A stretch of 7,881 nucleotides of DNA, taken from Planctomycetota bacterium (lineage in GTDB: Bacteria; Planctomycetota; UBA1135; GCA-002686595). Positions 1-7,131 of the stretch are shown here, piece after piece; positions within the stretch are counted from its first letter, which is position 1; every line of letters starts with the position of its first letter. The notes beneath the pieces are model-generated. The model was not told the DNA's origin and did not search any database. It worked only from the letters and a program-made list of their open reading frames with translations. The stretch covers positions 1 through 7,881 of the forward strand of contig JARGOW010000012.1 of NCBI GenBank assembly GCA_029212955.1, given 5' to 3'. Both the position numbers and the translations under genes were made by a program.

Positions 1-117
1 GCCGGATTCGTTGGAGGTGGCCACCGTACGGCAGGAGGAGAGGCCTGTCGCGGCCACTCCAAGGCCGACCAGGGACTTGAGAATCGCGCGGCGAGATGTG
101 GGAGGGGTGTTTTCCAT
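1..117 (-). CDS. Tat-exported lipoprotein, N-terminal fragment (runs off left edge)
   Basis: Only the first 39 codons are in the window. The peptide opens with MENTPPTSRRAILKSLVG. The SRRAILK stretch (residues 8-14) matches the twin-arginine consensus S/T-RR-x-F/I-L-K. A hydrophobic segment follows and ends in a lipobox, L-S-S-C, with the lipidated Cys at residue 29. The protein should therefore be folded in the cytoplasm, exported by the Tat pathway and anchored by lipid. The residue after Cys is Arg, not Asp. The mature domain is outside the window, so no enzymatic role can be assigned; Tat leaders of this type are common on cofactor-binding oxidoreductases and hydrolases. The ATG at 117-115 has no Shine-Dalgarno upstream but lies six bases from a -10-like box. 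It is separated from the upstream lipoprotein gene by a terminator, so it is probably its own transcription unit. Confidence 0.8.
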   Translation of the reverse strand, partial: MENTPPTSRRAILKSLVGLGVAATGLSSCRTVATSNESG

Positions 118-123
118 GGGCCG

Positions 124-129
124 ATTGTA
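124..129 (-). promoter_or_regulatory. Candidate -10 box for a leaderless transcript
   Basis: On the minus strand the hexamer TACAAT (one mismatch to TATAAT) is followed by six bases and then the ATG at 117. A sigma70-type polymerase would start at or within a base or two of that ATG. This fits the absence of a Shine-Dalgarno in front of the gene. I see no good -35 hexamer 16-18 bases upstream. The box lies just downstream of the terminator of the preceding gene, where a promoter is needed. The site is inferred from sequence alone. Confidence 0.4.
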
Positions 130-168
130 GCGGCAATGGAAAAACTCGCTCGGCGGGGATCCGTGCAC

Positions 169-204
169 AAAAAAACGCGCCCGGGCTCGAGGCCTGGGCG
201 CGTT
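169..204 (-). terminator. Intrinsic terminator of the 223-1011 lipoprotein gene
   Basis: Read on the minus strand, AACGCGCCC (204-196) pairs perfectly with GGGCGCGTT (182-174). The stem can extend inward through GGCC/GGCT-type pairs around a small loop near 187-191. It is followed at once by a run of T that spans 175-169 (seven T, two of them in the stem base). This is a textbook rho-independent terminator, 18 bases after the stop codon at 223-225. The plus strand has no T-run after the hairpin, so it acts in one direction. Confidence 0.85.
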
Positions 205-222
205 GAAGAATCGGACTTGCGC

Positions 223-1011
223 TTAGAAGGGCAGTTTGATGAAGCGCTCCAGCTCATCGCCTCCGGAGCGAACTTTCAGTTGTAGGAAAGGGCGCTTGCG
301 GGCGGGGATCCGGGGGCGCTTGACGCACACCACGTAGAGGCGGTGGGGGCCGGTCGGGATCACCTTGCGGGGGATACCGGTGAACTCGTCAATGGCAACC
401 TCTGTCATGACCTCCAGGGTCGGATCGGTTTTTTCGTTGCCGGCGCTGGCCTGGAAGACCACGACCCGGTTCAGGTCCACATCCTGATCGACCCATTCCT
501 CGGTGCGATCCAGTTCCACAGAAATCGCGTATGTGGCGTCCCACTTATCGTTGTCGACCAAGGTGTCGGCGCGTGCCACACGCAGGGCTTGAAGAATGCT
601 CGGTCGCTGGACCACATTCCATTTGCCGACCACTTTGGATTGGGTTTTCGGGTGACTCCAAACCACGCTGACCATGCCTTGCATAGCCTCGTCCACAGCC
701 GTCGCGGTGAAGGCCTGCTTGAGCTGGAGCTCGGTTTCGCCGGGCTGCAGGGTGATGGGGTCGGGAAGGGTCACATTGCCGTCGCCGGCATAATGAAAGC
801 TGTAAATCACCGGATCCGTGTGGGGCGGGGTGGTGATTTTGAGGGTGGGGATGATCTCGGATCCTGCCGTTTCCCAAACCGCCGGGGTGAAAGTCACGTT
901 GGGCACGTGGACGGCGATCTCGGGGGCGGTGGCCACGGTCGCCTTGTTGGGGGCTGCGCAGGCAGCAAAGAGGGCGAGGGCGGGAAGGGTGGTGAGGATT
1001 GATTTCAGCAT
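223..1011 (-). CDS. Lipoprotein of unknown function
   Basis: A 262-residue protein. It begins MLKSILTTLPALALFAAC, a type II signal peptide with one basic residue, a hydrophobic core and the lipidation Cys at residue 18 (lipobox F-A-A-C, a tolerated variant). The mature part is rich in short alternating hydrophobic stretches and Pro/Thr/Val, suggesting a beta-sandwich or otherwise beta-rich fold. I recognise no domain or catalytic motif. The frame is open upstream to 1089, but the ATG at 1011 is preferred: it gives the signal peptide directly and has AGGA nine bases upstream (1021-1024). It is transcribed away from the 1175-2419 gene and ends just before a strong terminator, so it is probably monocistronic. 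Its product is expected in the envelope, possibly the outer membrane, since no Asp follows the Cys. Confidence 0.85.
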   Translation of the reverse strand: MLKSILTTLPALALFAACAAPNKATVATAPEIAVHVPNVTFTPAVWETAGSEIIPTLKITTPPHTDPVIYSFHYAGDGNVTLPDPITLQPGETELQLKQAFTATAVDEAMQGMVSVVWSHPKTQSKVVGKWNVVQRPSILQALRVARADTLVDNDKWDATYAISVELDRTEEWVDQDVDLNRVVVFQASAGNEKTDPTLEVMTEVAIDEFTGIPRKVIPTGPHRLYVVCVKRPRIPARKRPFLQLKVRSGGDELERFIKLPF

Positions 1012-1020
1012 CGCGGAGGG

Positions 1021-1024
1021 TCCT
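1021..1024 (-). promoter_or_regulatory. Ribosome binding site of the 223-1011 lipoprotein gene
   Basis: AGGA on the minus strand lies nine bases before the ATG at 1011. It supports that codon over the longer open frame that reaches 1089. The surrounding 163-bp divergent gap (1012-1174) must hold promoters for both flanking genes, but I find no convincing -35/-10 pair in it on either strand. Confidence 0.5.
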
Positions 1025-1162
1025 GGTTGGGAACGAATTTCGGCTCCAGATCCTTGGGTCGGCGTAATTCGGGGCAAGCGAAAGCCCATTTCGGTCCATG
1101 GAAGCGGGATTCCGGAATGTGAGCCGCCTTCGAGGCCCGCAGCGCTGGGATTCGAGCCTCAC

Positions 1163-1167
1163 AGGAG
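1163..1167 (+). promoter_or_regulatory. Shine-Dalgarno that sets a GTG start at 1175
   Basis: AGGAG sits seven bases before GTG at 1175-1177, which is ideal spacing. The in-frame ATG at 1193 is 25 bases away and has only a GGGG three bases before it. The GTG start is therefore preferred. It adds six residues (MATLGP) in front of the methionine a simple gene caller might choose. Confidence 0.7.
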
Positions 1168-1174
1168 TCTGCCA

Positions 1175-2419
1175 GTGGCTACACTGGGGCCCATGGTCGG
1201 GAAATGTATTTGGGCACTCCTATGTCTGGGGGTCCTGCTCGGCTTTGCGCGGGCTGAAAAGCCCTTGCAGGAGGAAGAGCCAGCGGCTGTTCAGCTGGCC
1301 GAAGGGCTGCATGCCTTGACCTTCGAATACGCCCTGGGCTCTCGGCTTCACCGCGCCCACGTGACCGAGTCCGACGCGCTGGCGACCCTATCCCAAGCAC
1401 TTCGAGTCGTGGCGGAGGATTCGGCGGCGCCGGACCCGACCCGCTCCCATGTGCTCGGACGCCGGTTGGTCATGATCTTGGATCTTGGGGAACGGCGCCG
1501 ACACAGCTTCCATGTGGCCGGGCGCAATCAGTTGCACAGCAAGGATTGGGGTCGATTGACCCTGGACCCTGCCTTTTTCAAAGAGGTGGAGGCGTGGATT
1601 TCCGACCTGGAGCAGACCCAGGTTCGATTGTGCGTGGAAAACCCATTTCCAGAGGAGCGCTTGCAACGGCTCTTCGAATTCCAGGCGCTCGATGACAGGC
1701 CCTGGCAGGAAGCGAAAATCCAAGGGCCCAAACGGCGGGTCCTCGTCCATGGATCCCACGGCCTCAAGGGCTTGCAGAATGGCTACCGCGGGATTTATGT
1801 GCCCTCCGACTCCGCGGCTGGCGAATCCTGGGGCTACTCGGTGGAGCTGAGTTCCTGGGCGGGGGAGCCCAATGACTTCACCCTGGTGGATGCGACCCAC
1901 TGCGCCACCCGTCCCCTGCACGCAGCATTGCTCCGCCACAAAACCTTGGGTCCGGTCTGGGTCGACGACGCCTTTCGCGACGCTCTCCTGGAGCTGCATA
2001 CGCCGAGCTTCCCCGTTCCCGCCCATACACCGGAGGGCGAGGGTGTCGGATTCGCACAGGTGCGGGCTGCGGCCGAGTCCCTCGTCGGGGGGTCCTCGCG
2101 CTTCCTGCTCTATCGCGGGGTGCTGCCCGGTGAAACGGATCAGCAGCACGTTTGGACCATTCGGTGGGGGCCCTTGCGTCAGGATCTAGTTCCGCACCTG
2201 CTGCCCGCCGGGGTCCGCCCCCAATCCGCGGATGTGTCCGTGCTGCGCGCAGGGTGGGATCAGCGTCCGATCGAACTGGGAAGTTTGACCTGGACGGATG
2301 GATCGGGGACCCGATGGACCCTGCACCAAAGAGCCCAGGGCCACGCGTGGCTTCCCCCGGTCGCCGAGTGGGAAGGGATTCAAGCGATCTGGCCCGTTCT
2401 TCAAGAGTCCGTGCGTTAG
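1175..2419 (+). CDS. Secreted protein of unknown function, first gene of a two-gene operon
   Basis: A 414-residue protein from the GTG at 1175 (408 residues from the alternative ATG at 1193). Residues 1-27 form a type I signal peptide: Lys10, a hydrophobic core around residues 11-24 and an A-R-A cleavage motif at 25-27. An acidic mature start (EKPLQEEEPA) follows. The mature region is mixed alpha/beta in appearance, has several Trp and His residues and only two Cys that I can see (in RLCVENP and THCATRP), and has no transmembrane segment after the leader. I recognise no family. The stop at 2417-2419 lies four bases before the ATG of the sulfatase-like gene, so the two are probably co-transcribed and perhaps translationally coupled. 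The product should be periplasmic or secreted and may act with that lipoprotein. Confidence 0.85.
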   Translation: MATLGPMVGKCIWALLCLGVLLGFARAEKPLQEEEPAAVQLAEGLHALTFEYALGSRLHRAHVTESDALATLSQALRVVAEDSAAPDPTRSHVLGRRLVMILDLGERRRHSFHVAGRNQLHSKDWGRLTLDPAFFKEVEAWISDLEQTQVRLCVENPFPEERLQRLFEFQALDDRPWQEAKIQGPKRRVLVHGSHGLKGLQNGYRGIYVPSDSAAGESWGYSVELSSWAGEPNDFTLVDATHCATRPLHAALLRHKTLGPVWVDDAFRDALLELHTPSFPVPAHTPEGEGVGFAQVRAAAESLVGGSSRFLLYRGVLPGETDQQHVWTIRWGPLRQDLVPHLLPAGVRPQSADVSVLRAGWDQRPIELGSLTWTDGSGTRWTLHQRAQGHAWLPPVAEWEGIQAIWPVLQESVR

Positions 2420-2423
2420 TCGA

Positions 2424-4661
2424 ATGGGCGTTCTACACTCAGCGTACATCCGGGTTCGTCACTGCCTGGAACCCATTTTAGCCTTGTTGATTTCCATCCA
2501 GACAATCCGCCGAAGAGGGGCGAGCTGTGCCCTCATTGGGGTATTGGCCCTGGCGTCTTGCAGTGTGGAAGCGGCAGGCCCGGATTGGGTGGATTTGACG
2601 GAGGGCTTCGATCCCGTCAAGGCCTTCAAGCAATCCCCCAACCCTGAGGTTTGGGGCAATTCACTCGAGGTCGGATATGAGGGATCCCTCCGGCGGGGAG
2701 TGTGGCTGCACACCGATGCTGCGGCTGAGGATTGGGAGGACCTGGGCCACGGCTTTTGGCGTTTGGCTCGCAAGCGCATTCTCCAGGAGGACTGGAGCGG
2801 CAATTTTCCTCCCAGCATGACTTCGGGGGGGTTGCCGGTGGAGCCGCTGGACGGGGCTCGCGTGGCGTACTGGGGCTCCGCCTTGGACAATTACCCTCCG
2901 GGCCGCCTACCCGCATCGTACCGCATGCTCGCCGACGACCTGCCCTCCTTTGCCTTGGGGCGTCGATGGGTCTACTGGCTTGGCCAGCCAGGGGGGCAAG
3001 GTCCTGGGCGTACACGACTCAGCACCTGGCTGGACTTTGGTCCGCGCATGGACCGCGAAGCCCGTCTGGAGTGGGGTTCGGTTTCGTGCCGCGGCATTCC
3101 TCTGCTCACGGGCATTCCTCAAACGATTGAGATTCCGCAAGCGGGCATGACCCGCTTGGATTTCGCCAGCGCCACTTGGGGAGAAGGTGAGGAGGGGACC
3201 GCCGTCTTCAAGCTCTACTTCCGCGACGAGGTCATTTGGAAGCACACGCAGACCGTCGAGGCCTCCGAGCACATCGACTTTCACACCCTGGTGCTTCCGC
3301 GATCGGCCCGCGTGGGCTCTGAGTTGCGATTCGAGCTGGAAGGTCCCGCCACGATCGGAGGAATTCTCACACCGCGCATCTACTCCCTCGACTGGGCCCA
3401 GCACCGCCGCAATCAACCGAACCTGGTGATGTACACGGCCGGTTCGTTTCGCGCGGACAACCTGGTCGCCCTGGGTGGGGATGTGCGTATCGCTCCGAAC
3501 CTGAACGCCTTGGCAACGGAAGGTGTTTGCTTCACCCAGGCGTATGCGCCGAGTACCAACGCCCTGTTGTCCAATGCGGCGATCGTCACGGGCCGATACG
3601 CACAGCAGATTCCCTTGGACGATCCGACCTCGGTTTTGCCTTCCCAGGTGGTGACCTTGGCCGAACACCTGCATTCTCAAGGTTATCGAACCGTGGCGAT
3701 TACCGATGGGGGAGTCTCTTCTCGCCGCTTTGGTTTCGCCCAGGGCTTCGAGTGGTTTGAAGAGAGTTTGGATGCGATCGATGATCCCAATGGGGAACGC
3801 TGGACCGAGCAGTGGCCCATGCTGGAATCGGTGGAGCGTATTTTGAACTCTGGAGACGGGCGACCGCTGTTCCTGTACGTTCACAGCCAGCGCTTGCAAT
3901 GGCCTTTTCGCGTGAGCGAACGATTGCGGAAGGACAGAAAGGGCAGACCCAAGGGTCAGCGGGGTCGGGCCAAGGGCATTGAAGATGCGGTCGAGTCCAT
4001 TGGTCCCGGCGTTCCGCGGAAGAGGGTGTCCCTGGAAAAGGCCCGAGCCGCGTACCGTGGGGCGAGTTACGATTCCGATTGGGCCTTCGGTGAATTCCGC
4101 GGACTTCTAGAGGCCTTCGGAACACTCCAGGACAGTTATCTCGTGTTCCTGGGCGATCACGGAGAGTCCCTCGGCGCCCATGGCGTGGTCGCCCACGGGC
4201 AAAGCGTTTGGCAAGCTGAAGCTCACATTCCCCTCGTAATTTCTGGCCCGAACATGCAAGGGGCCAAGGTCGATCACCCGGTTAGCTTGACCACCTTGGC
4301 AGCTAGCCTGGTTGGGCTTCTTGGCCTGGAACCCCAGGCTGAGTTTGCAGGGCCTCACCTCATGGAGGAAGACCCGGATCACGGGGTTTTCGTCTTCCAA
4401 GGTTTCACGCCCGAGGATTCCGCACGGTACCTAGCCCTCATCCATGGTGGCTACAAAGCGATATTCCGTTGGAATGATCGCTTCGTGGACCAGGACGACA
4501 TCGTCGGAGTTTTCGATGTGGTGCGGGACCCAAAGGAAACCGATCCAGTCGAGGTGACCCAGGACGTGGCCTCCTCTTTGGTTCAGTATCTGCACCGGGT
4601 GCTTCCCGGTCTATTGCATCCCACGGCGCGCAACAACCGTGTGGGAACCGTGGGACGCTAA
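2424..4661 (+). CDS. Sulfatase-fold lipoprotein, probable pseudoenzyme
   Basis: 745 residues from ATG 2424. Residues about 29-46 form a lipoprotein leader (RRRGAS, a hydrophobic core, then L-A-S-C, Cys46). The long N-terminal extension before it suggests the true start could instead be TTG 2484 or 2487; no candidate has a strong Shine-Dalgarno. Residues about 50-325 are an unrecognised, partly beta-rich region. From residue 332 the sulfatase/alkaline-phosphatase superfamily fold begins (PNLVMYTAGSFRADNL, then PNLNALATEGVCFTQAYAPS). The C-terminal signature FLGDHGESLGAHG is intact (Asp578, His579, His586, His591). Three active-site positions are changed: metal Asp to Gly340, nucleophile Cys/Ser/Thr to Ala380, and the DPH motif to RLQ (490-492). 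Family membership is clear, but sulfatase activity is doubtful. The gene follows the 1175-2419 gene by four bases and ends nine bases from a convergent gene. Confidence 0.9.
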   Translation: MGVLHSAYIRVRHCLEPILALLISIQTIRRRGASCALIGVLALASCSVEAAGPDWVDLTEGFDPVKAFKQSPNPEVWGNSLEVGYEGSLRRGVWLHTDAAAEDWEDLGHGFWRLARKRILQEDWSGNFPPSMTSGGLPVEPLDGARVAYWGSALDNYPPGRLPASYRMLADDLPSFALGRRWVYWLGQPGGQGPGRTRLSTWLDFGPRMDREARLEWGSVSCRGIPLLTGIPQTIEIPQAGMTRLDFASATWGEGEEGTAVFKLYFRDEVIWKHTQTVEASEHIDFHTLVLPRSARVGSELRFELEGPATIGGILTPRIYSLDWAQHRRNQPNLVMYTAGSFRADNLVALGGDVRIAPNLNALATEGVCFTQAYAPSTNALLSNAAIVTGRYAQQIPLDDPTSVLPSQVVTLAEHLHSQGYRTVAITDGGVSSRRFGFAQGFEWFEESLDAIDDPNGERWTEQWPMLESVERILNSGDGRPLFLYVHSQRLQWPFRVSERLRKDRKGRPKGQRGRAKGIEDAVESIGPGVPRKRVSLEKARAAYRGASYDSDWAFGEFRGLLEAFGTLQDSYLVFLGDHGESLGAHGVVAHGQSVWQAEAHIPLVISGPNMQGAKVDHPVSLTTLAASLVGLLGLEPQAEFAGPHLMEEDPDHGVFVFQGFTPEDSARYLALIHGGYKAIFRWNDRFVDQDDIVGVFDVVRDPKETDPVEVTQDVASSLVQYLHRVLPGLLHPTARNNRVGTVGR

Positions 4662-4670
4662 TCCGTCGCC

Positions 4671-5012
4671 CTAGAAGGGACGTCGGTAGACCATGAAGAC
4701 GGCGATGGCGATGGCCAATGCGCCAACCATGCCCAGGGTACAAGTGGACTTGGGCTTGCGGAATGCGAGGCCTGCCAGGGCCGAAAGCACGATCCAGCAA
4801 GCGATTTTGACGAAGATCCAGCCGTCCCACTCAAGCTTGAGCCGGGCCATGAGGCCAAAACCTCCGACCAACATGGTGAGGCTGAGAATGCCGGTGAGGA
4901 TCAGCGACTTCTTGCGCCGCTCCGGGGTGGGGCCACCCAGGGCGTAGAAAGAGGCGGCGGTAAGAAGCACGAGCGAGATGACGTGAATCAGCTGGTATGT
5001 GGCGTAGCTCAT
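4671..5012 (-). CDS. Small four-helix inner-membrane protein
   Basis: A 113-residue protein with four predicted membrane helices at about residues 6-26, 36-56, 63-83 and 91-108. Short basic loops lie between them (PERRKK after helix 1, RKPK after helix 3). The opening YQLIHVISLVLL resembles small SirB2-like or other four-helix membrane proteins of unknown function, but I cannot place it in a named family with confidence. The start is ATG 5012-5010. There is no Shine-Dalgarno; instead a GC-rich hairpin directly abuts the start codon. The gene is downstream of the RND permease on the same strand with an 82-bp gap, so it may share that transcript. It converges on the sulfatase-like gene with nine bases between stop codons and no terminator that I can see. 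Confidence 0.8.
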   Translation of the reverse strand: MSYATYQLIHVISLVLLTAASFYALGGPTPERRKKSLILTGILSLTMLVGGFGLMARLKLEWDGWIFVKIACWIVLSALAGLAFRKPKSTCTLGMVGALAIAIAVFMVYRRPF

Positions 5013-5037
5013 GGGCGGCGAATTTACTCGCCGCCCA
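5012..5037 (-). repeat. GC-rich inverted repeat abutting a start codon
   Basis: GGGCGGCGA (5013-5021) and TCGCCGCCC (5028-5036) are perfect inverted repeats with a six-base loop. A further T-A pair (5012 with 5037) extends the stem into the first base of the ATG at 5012. In the mRNA of the small membrane protein this hairpin would cover the whole ribosome-binding region. No T-run follows on either strand, so it is not a standard intrinsic terminator. Confidence 0.75.
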
Positions 5038-5066
5038 AGACTGCCGCCAACGGTAGATTTGAATTT

Positions 5067-5088
5067 CCGGGGGCTTTTACCCGGGGGC
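5067..5088. repeat. Short tandem direct repeat in the gap after the RND gene
   Basis: CCGGGGGC occurs at 5067-5074 and again at 5081-5088, a 14-base period with TTTTAC between them. The same bases can also form a five-pair CCGGG/CCCGG hairpin. It lies just after the stop codon of the RND permease (5097-5095). There is no T-run, so I do not call it a terminator. Confidence 0.4.
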
Positions 5089-5094
5089 CCTCTC

Positions 5095-7131
5095 CTAGGA
5101 GGCAGCCTGCCCGGGCTCTTCCTCGTGGTCGGGCATCACATGGCTGGCGATCCAGTCCTTCAGGTGCAGCATGTCCTCGCGGAATAGCACCAGGGCCGGT
5201 ACGAGAAGCAGGGTCAGGAAGGTGGCAAAAGCCACGCCACCGGCCAAACTGATCGCCATCGGGATCAGGAACTGGGCCTGCATGCTGGTTTCGAGCACCA
5301 TGGGCGCCAGTCCCACAAATGTGGTCAAACTGGTGAACAAGATGGCTCGGAAGCGCCGGCGGCCGGCCCGAATCACAGCGTCGCGGATGGGTACGCCCTC
5401 CCGGACCAAGCGATTGATCAAGTCGAGCAGCACAAGCGAATCATTGATGACGACTCCGAACAGGGCCACGACCCCAAACATGGAGAAGAAGCTCAGACTG
5501 TAGCCTAGGAACATGTGACCGAGCACCGCGCCGACCATTCCGAGGGGAATGATCGCCATGATGATCAGTGGCTTGGTGTAGCTCTTGAGTTGCACTGCAA
5601 GCAATGCAAAGATGGCAAACAGAGCGACCGCCATACCAGATACCAAACTTTGCATGCTTTCCATGCGTTCCCGCTCCGCCCCTTCGAAGGAGAAGCTCAG
5701 TCCGGGCATATCTTGGGATAGTTTCGGCAGATACTCTTCCTTGAGGGTGGCGTTGATCTCGCTCGGATCTGCGGCGTCTTGATTGACCGCGGCGGTGACG
5801 CGCACGATGCGCCTCCGATCCGTACGCGTGAGCGTGGAGTAGCCGCGCTGTTCCGAGAATGTGGCTACCGTAGCCAAGGGCAATTCTTCACCGCTTGGGA
5901 GTCGAATGCGGAGTTCATCCAAGCTAGCCAGTTGGCCGCGTTCCTCTTCGGTATAGCGCACCAATACTTTGATGTCGTCCCGACCACGTTGGACGCGTTG
6001 GGCCTCAGCTCCGTAGTAGAATTCACGAACCTGGCGGGCCAGGCTTTGGCGGGTGAGGCCTGCAGCCACCCCAGCCTCGGTGAGTTCAAAGTCCAGTTCG
6101 CGCTTGCCCATTTCAAAGGAATCCGCGATTTCTGAAACCCCATTGAATTGCCCCAGGTGGGTTTTGAGTTGCTCTGTAGCCGCCAAGAGTTTTTCGAAGT
6201 CCGCATGTCCCAATTCCACGCTGACATCGTCGCCTGCGGAAAGAATGGAAGAGGCGAACGTGAGCGTATCCACACTGGGAATGTCACCAACCAGTTCCTT
6301 CCAGCGATTGGCTATGGCGTACGTGGCGATTGAGCGGTCCTCGCCCGGTGATAACTCGAGTGAGACTTCGGCCACGTTGGATCCGCTTGCGGAGGATCCG
6401 GAGTGGGGTCCACCCCGTCCACCAAAGGGTTGGCTGCCCAGGGTTCCCGCCACATTGCGAATGATGGAAGCCTCACCCGGAGGGGTCTTGGCGTCAAACT
6501 CTTCGCGGACCTGGTCGGCCATGGCGAGGATGTGGTCCTTGACCCTTTCCGTTTCGCTCGCAGCTGTTCCGCCGACCATGCTCAACTTGGCCGAAACATT
6601 GTCGCCTTCAATTCGAGGAAAGATGGACACATCCACGAATCCGCCGCGGACGAGTCCGATGGTGAGCGCTCCGATGGCGATCGCAGTGGCCATTGTGACG
6701 TAACGGAAATCGACGGCACGCCGTAGCAATGGCACATACAGCCGGTCGATGATCCATTGAAGCCCGTTGCGCAGACGGGTTTGAACAAAGACCAAGGTGC
6801 CCCGCTTGCGCTTGACCCGGGCACCCGAAAGGTGGGCTGGCAAGATCAGGAAGGACTCGATGAGCGACATCAGCAGCACGCTGATAACGACCACGGGGAC
6901 GACCCAAAGGATGTCTCCGAAGAAGCCTGTGGTGAAATACAGGGGCAGGAATGCGAGTACGGTGGTCAGCACGCCCATGGTTACGGGCGATAGAACCTCG
7001 CGCAGGCCTTGGATCGCTGCCTGGGCCGGTGGCAAGCCCAATTCTCGCTTTGCGAAGATGCTCTCTCCAACGACGATCGCGTCATCCACCACGATTCCAA
7101 GCACGAGGATGAACCCGAACAGGGAGAATGA
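5095..7131 (-). CDS. RND efflux permease, C-terminal part (frameshifted from the 5' part)
   Basis: This frame is open from 7131; the first in-frame start is GTG 7104, giving 669 residues, but homology begins earlier with S-L-F-G-F-I-L-V. It belongs to the AcrB/HAE1-type RND permeases, inner-membrane antiporters that work with a periplasmic adaptor and an outer-membrane channel. Numbering from 7104, TM4 carries the VVDDAIVVGE motif (Asp7, Asp8, matching AcrB Asp407/Asp408). TM5, TM6 and TM7 follow, then a large periplasmic porter domain with a Gly/Ser-rich loop, then TM8-TM12. In TM10 the position of AcrB Lys940 is Asn554 (VVINDSLVLLD), which I recall as usual for this subgroup. The end, with TSLTTFVGLAPMVLETS and QAQFLIPMAISL, is typical. 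The tail is acidic and cytoplasmic. The stop is TAG at 5097-5095. Confidence 0.93.
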   Translation of the reverse strand, partial: SFSLFGFILVLGIVVDDAIVVGESIFAKRELGLPPAQAAIQGLREVLSPVTMGVLTTVLAFLPLYFTTGFFGDILWVVPVVVISVLLMSLIESFLILPAHLSGARVKRKRGTLVFVQTRLRNGLQWIIDRLYVPLLRRAVDFRYVTMATAIAIGALTIGLVRGGFVDVSIFPRIEGDNVSAKLSMVGGTAASETERVKDHILAMADQVREEFDAKTPPGEASIIRNVAGTLGSQPFGGRGGPHSGSSASGSNVAEVSLELSPGEDRSIATYAIANRWKELVGDIPSVDTLTFASSILSAGDDVSVELGHADFEKLLAATEQLKTHLGQFNGVSEIADSFEMGKRELDFELTEAGVAAGLTRQSLARQVREFYYGAEAQRVQRGRDDIKVLVRYTEEERGQLASLDELRIRLPSGEELPLATVATFSEQRGYSTLTRTDRRRIVRVTAAVNQDAADPSEINATLKEEYLPKLSQDMPGLSFSFEGAERERMESMQSLVSGMAVALFAIFALLAVQLKSYTKPLIIMAIIPLGMVGAVLGHMFLGYSLSFFSMFGVVALFGVVINDSLVLLDLINRLVREGVPIRDAVIRAGRRRFRAILFTSLTTFVGLAPMVLETSMQAQFLIPMAISLAGGVAFATFLTLLLVPALVLFREDMLHLKDWIASHVMPDHEEEPGQAAS

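Noticed and set aside
1012..1089. Longer start at 1089 for the minus-strand lipoprotein gene
   Set aside because: It would place 26 polar residues before an obvious lipoprotein leader; ATG 1011 has AGGA at the right distance.
818..1174. Upstream extension of the 1175-2419 reading frame back to an ATG at 818
   Set aside because: It overlaps the lipoprotein gene on the other strand, lacks a Shine-Dalgarno, and would bury the signal peptide in the middle of the protein.
1012..1174. Defined promoters in the divergent gap
   Set aside because: Promoters must exist here or nearby, but I could not find a -35/-10 pair with acceptable match and spacing on either strand.
2907..3899. 330-codon open frame on the minus strand inside the sulfatase-like gene
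   Set aside because: It lies wholly antisense to a well-supported coding frame and its translation shows no family resemblance, as expected for antisense reading of GC-rich codons.
4662..4680. Possible bidirectional terminator between the convergent stops (CCCTAGAAGGG)
   Set aside because: The stem is only four pairs, does not extend outward and has no T-run on either strand.
5060..5094. Intrinsic terminator after the RND gene
   Set aside because: Only a five-pair CCGGG/CCCGG stem can form, and it is followed by AAATTC on the minus strand rather than by a run of T.
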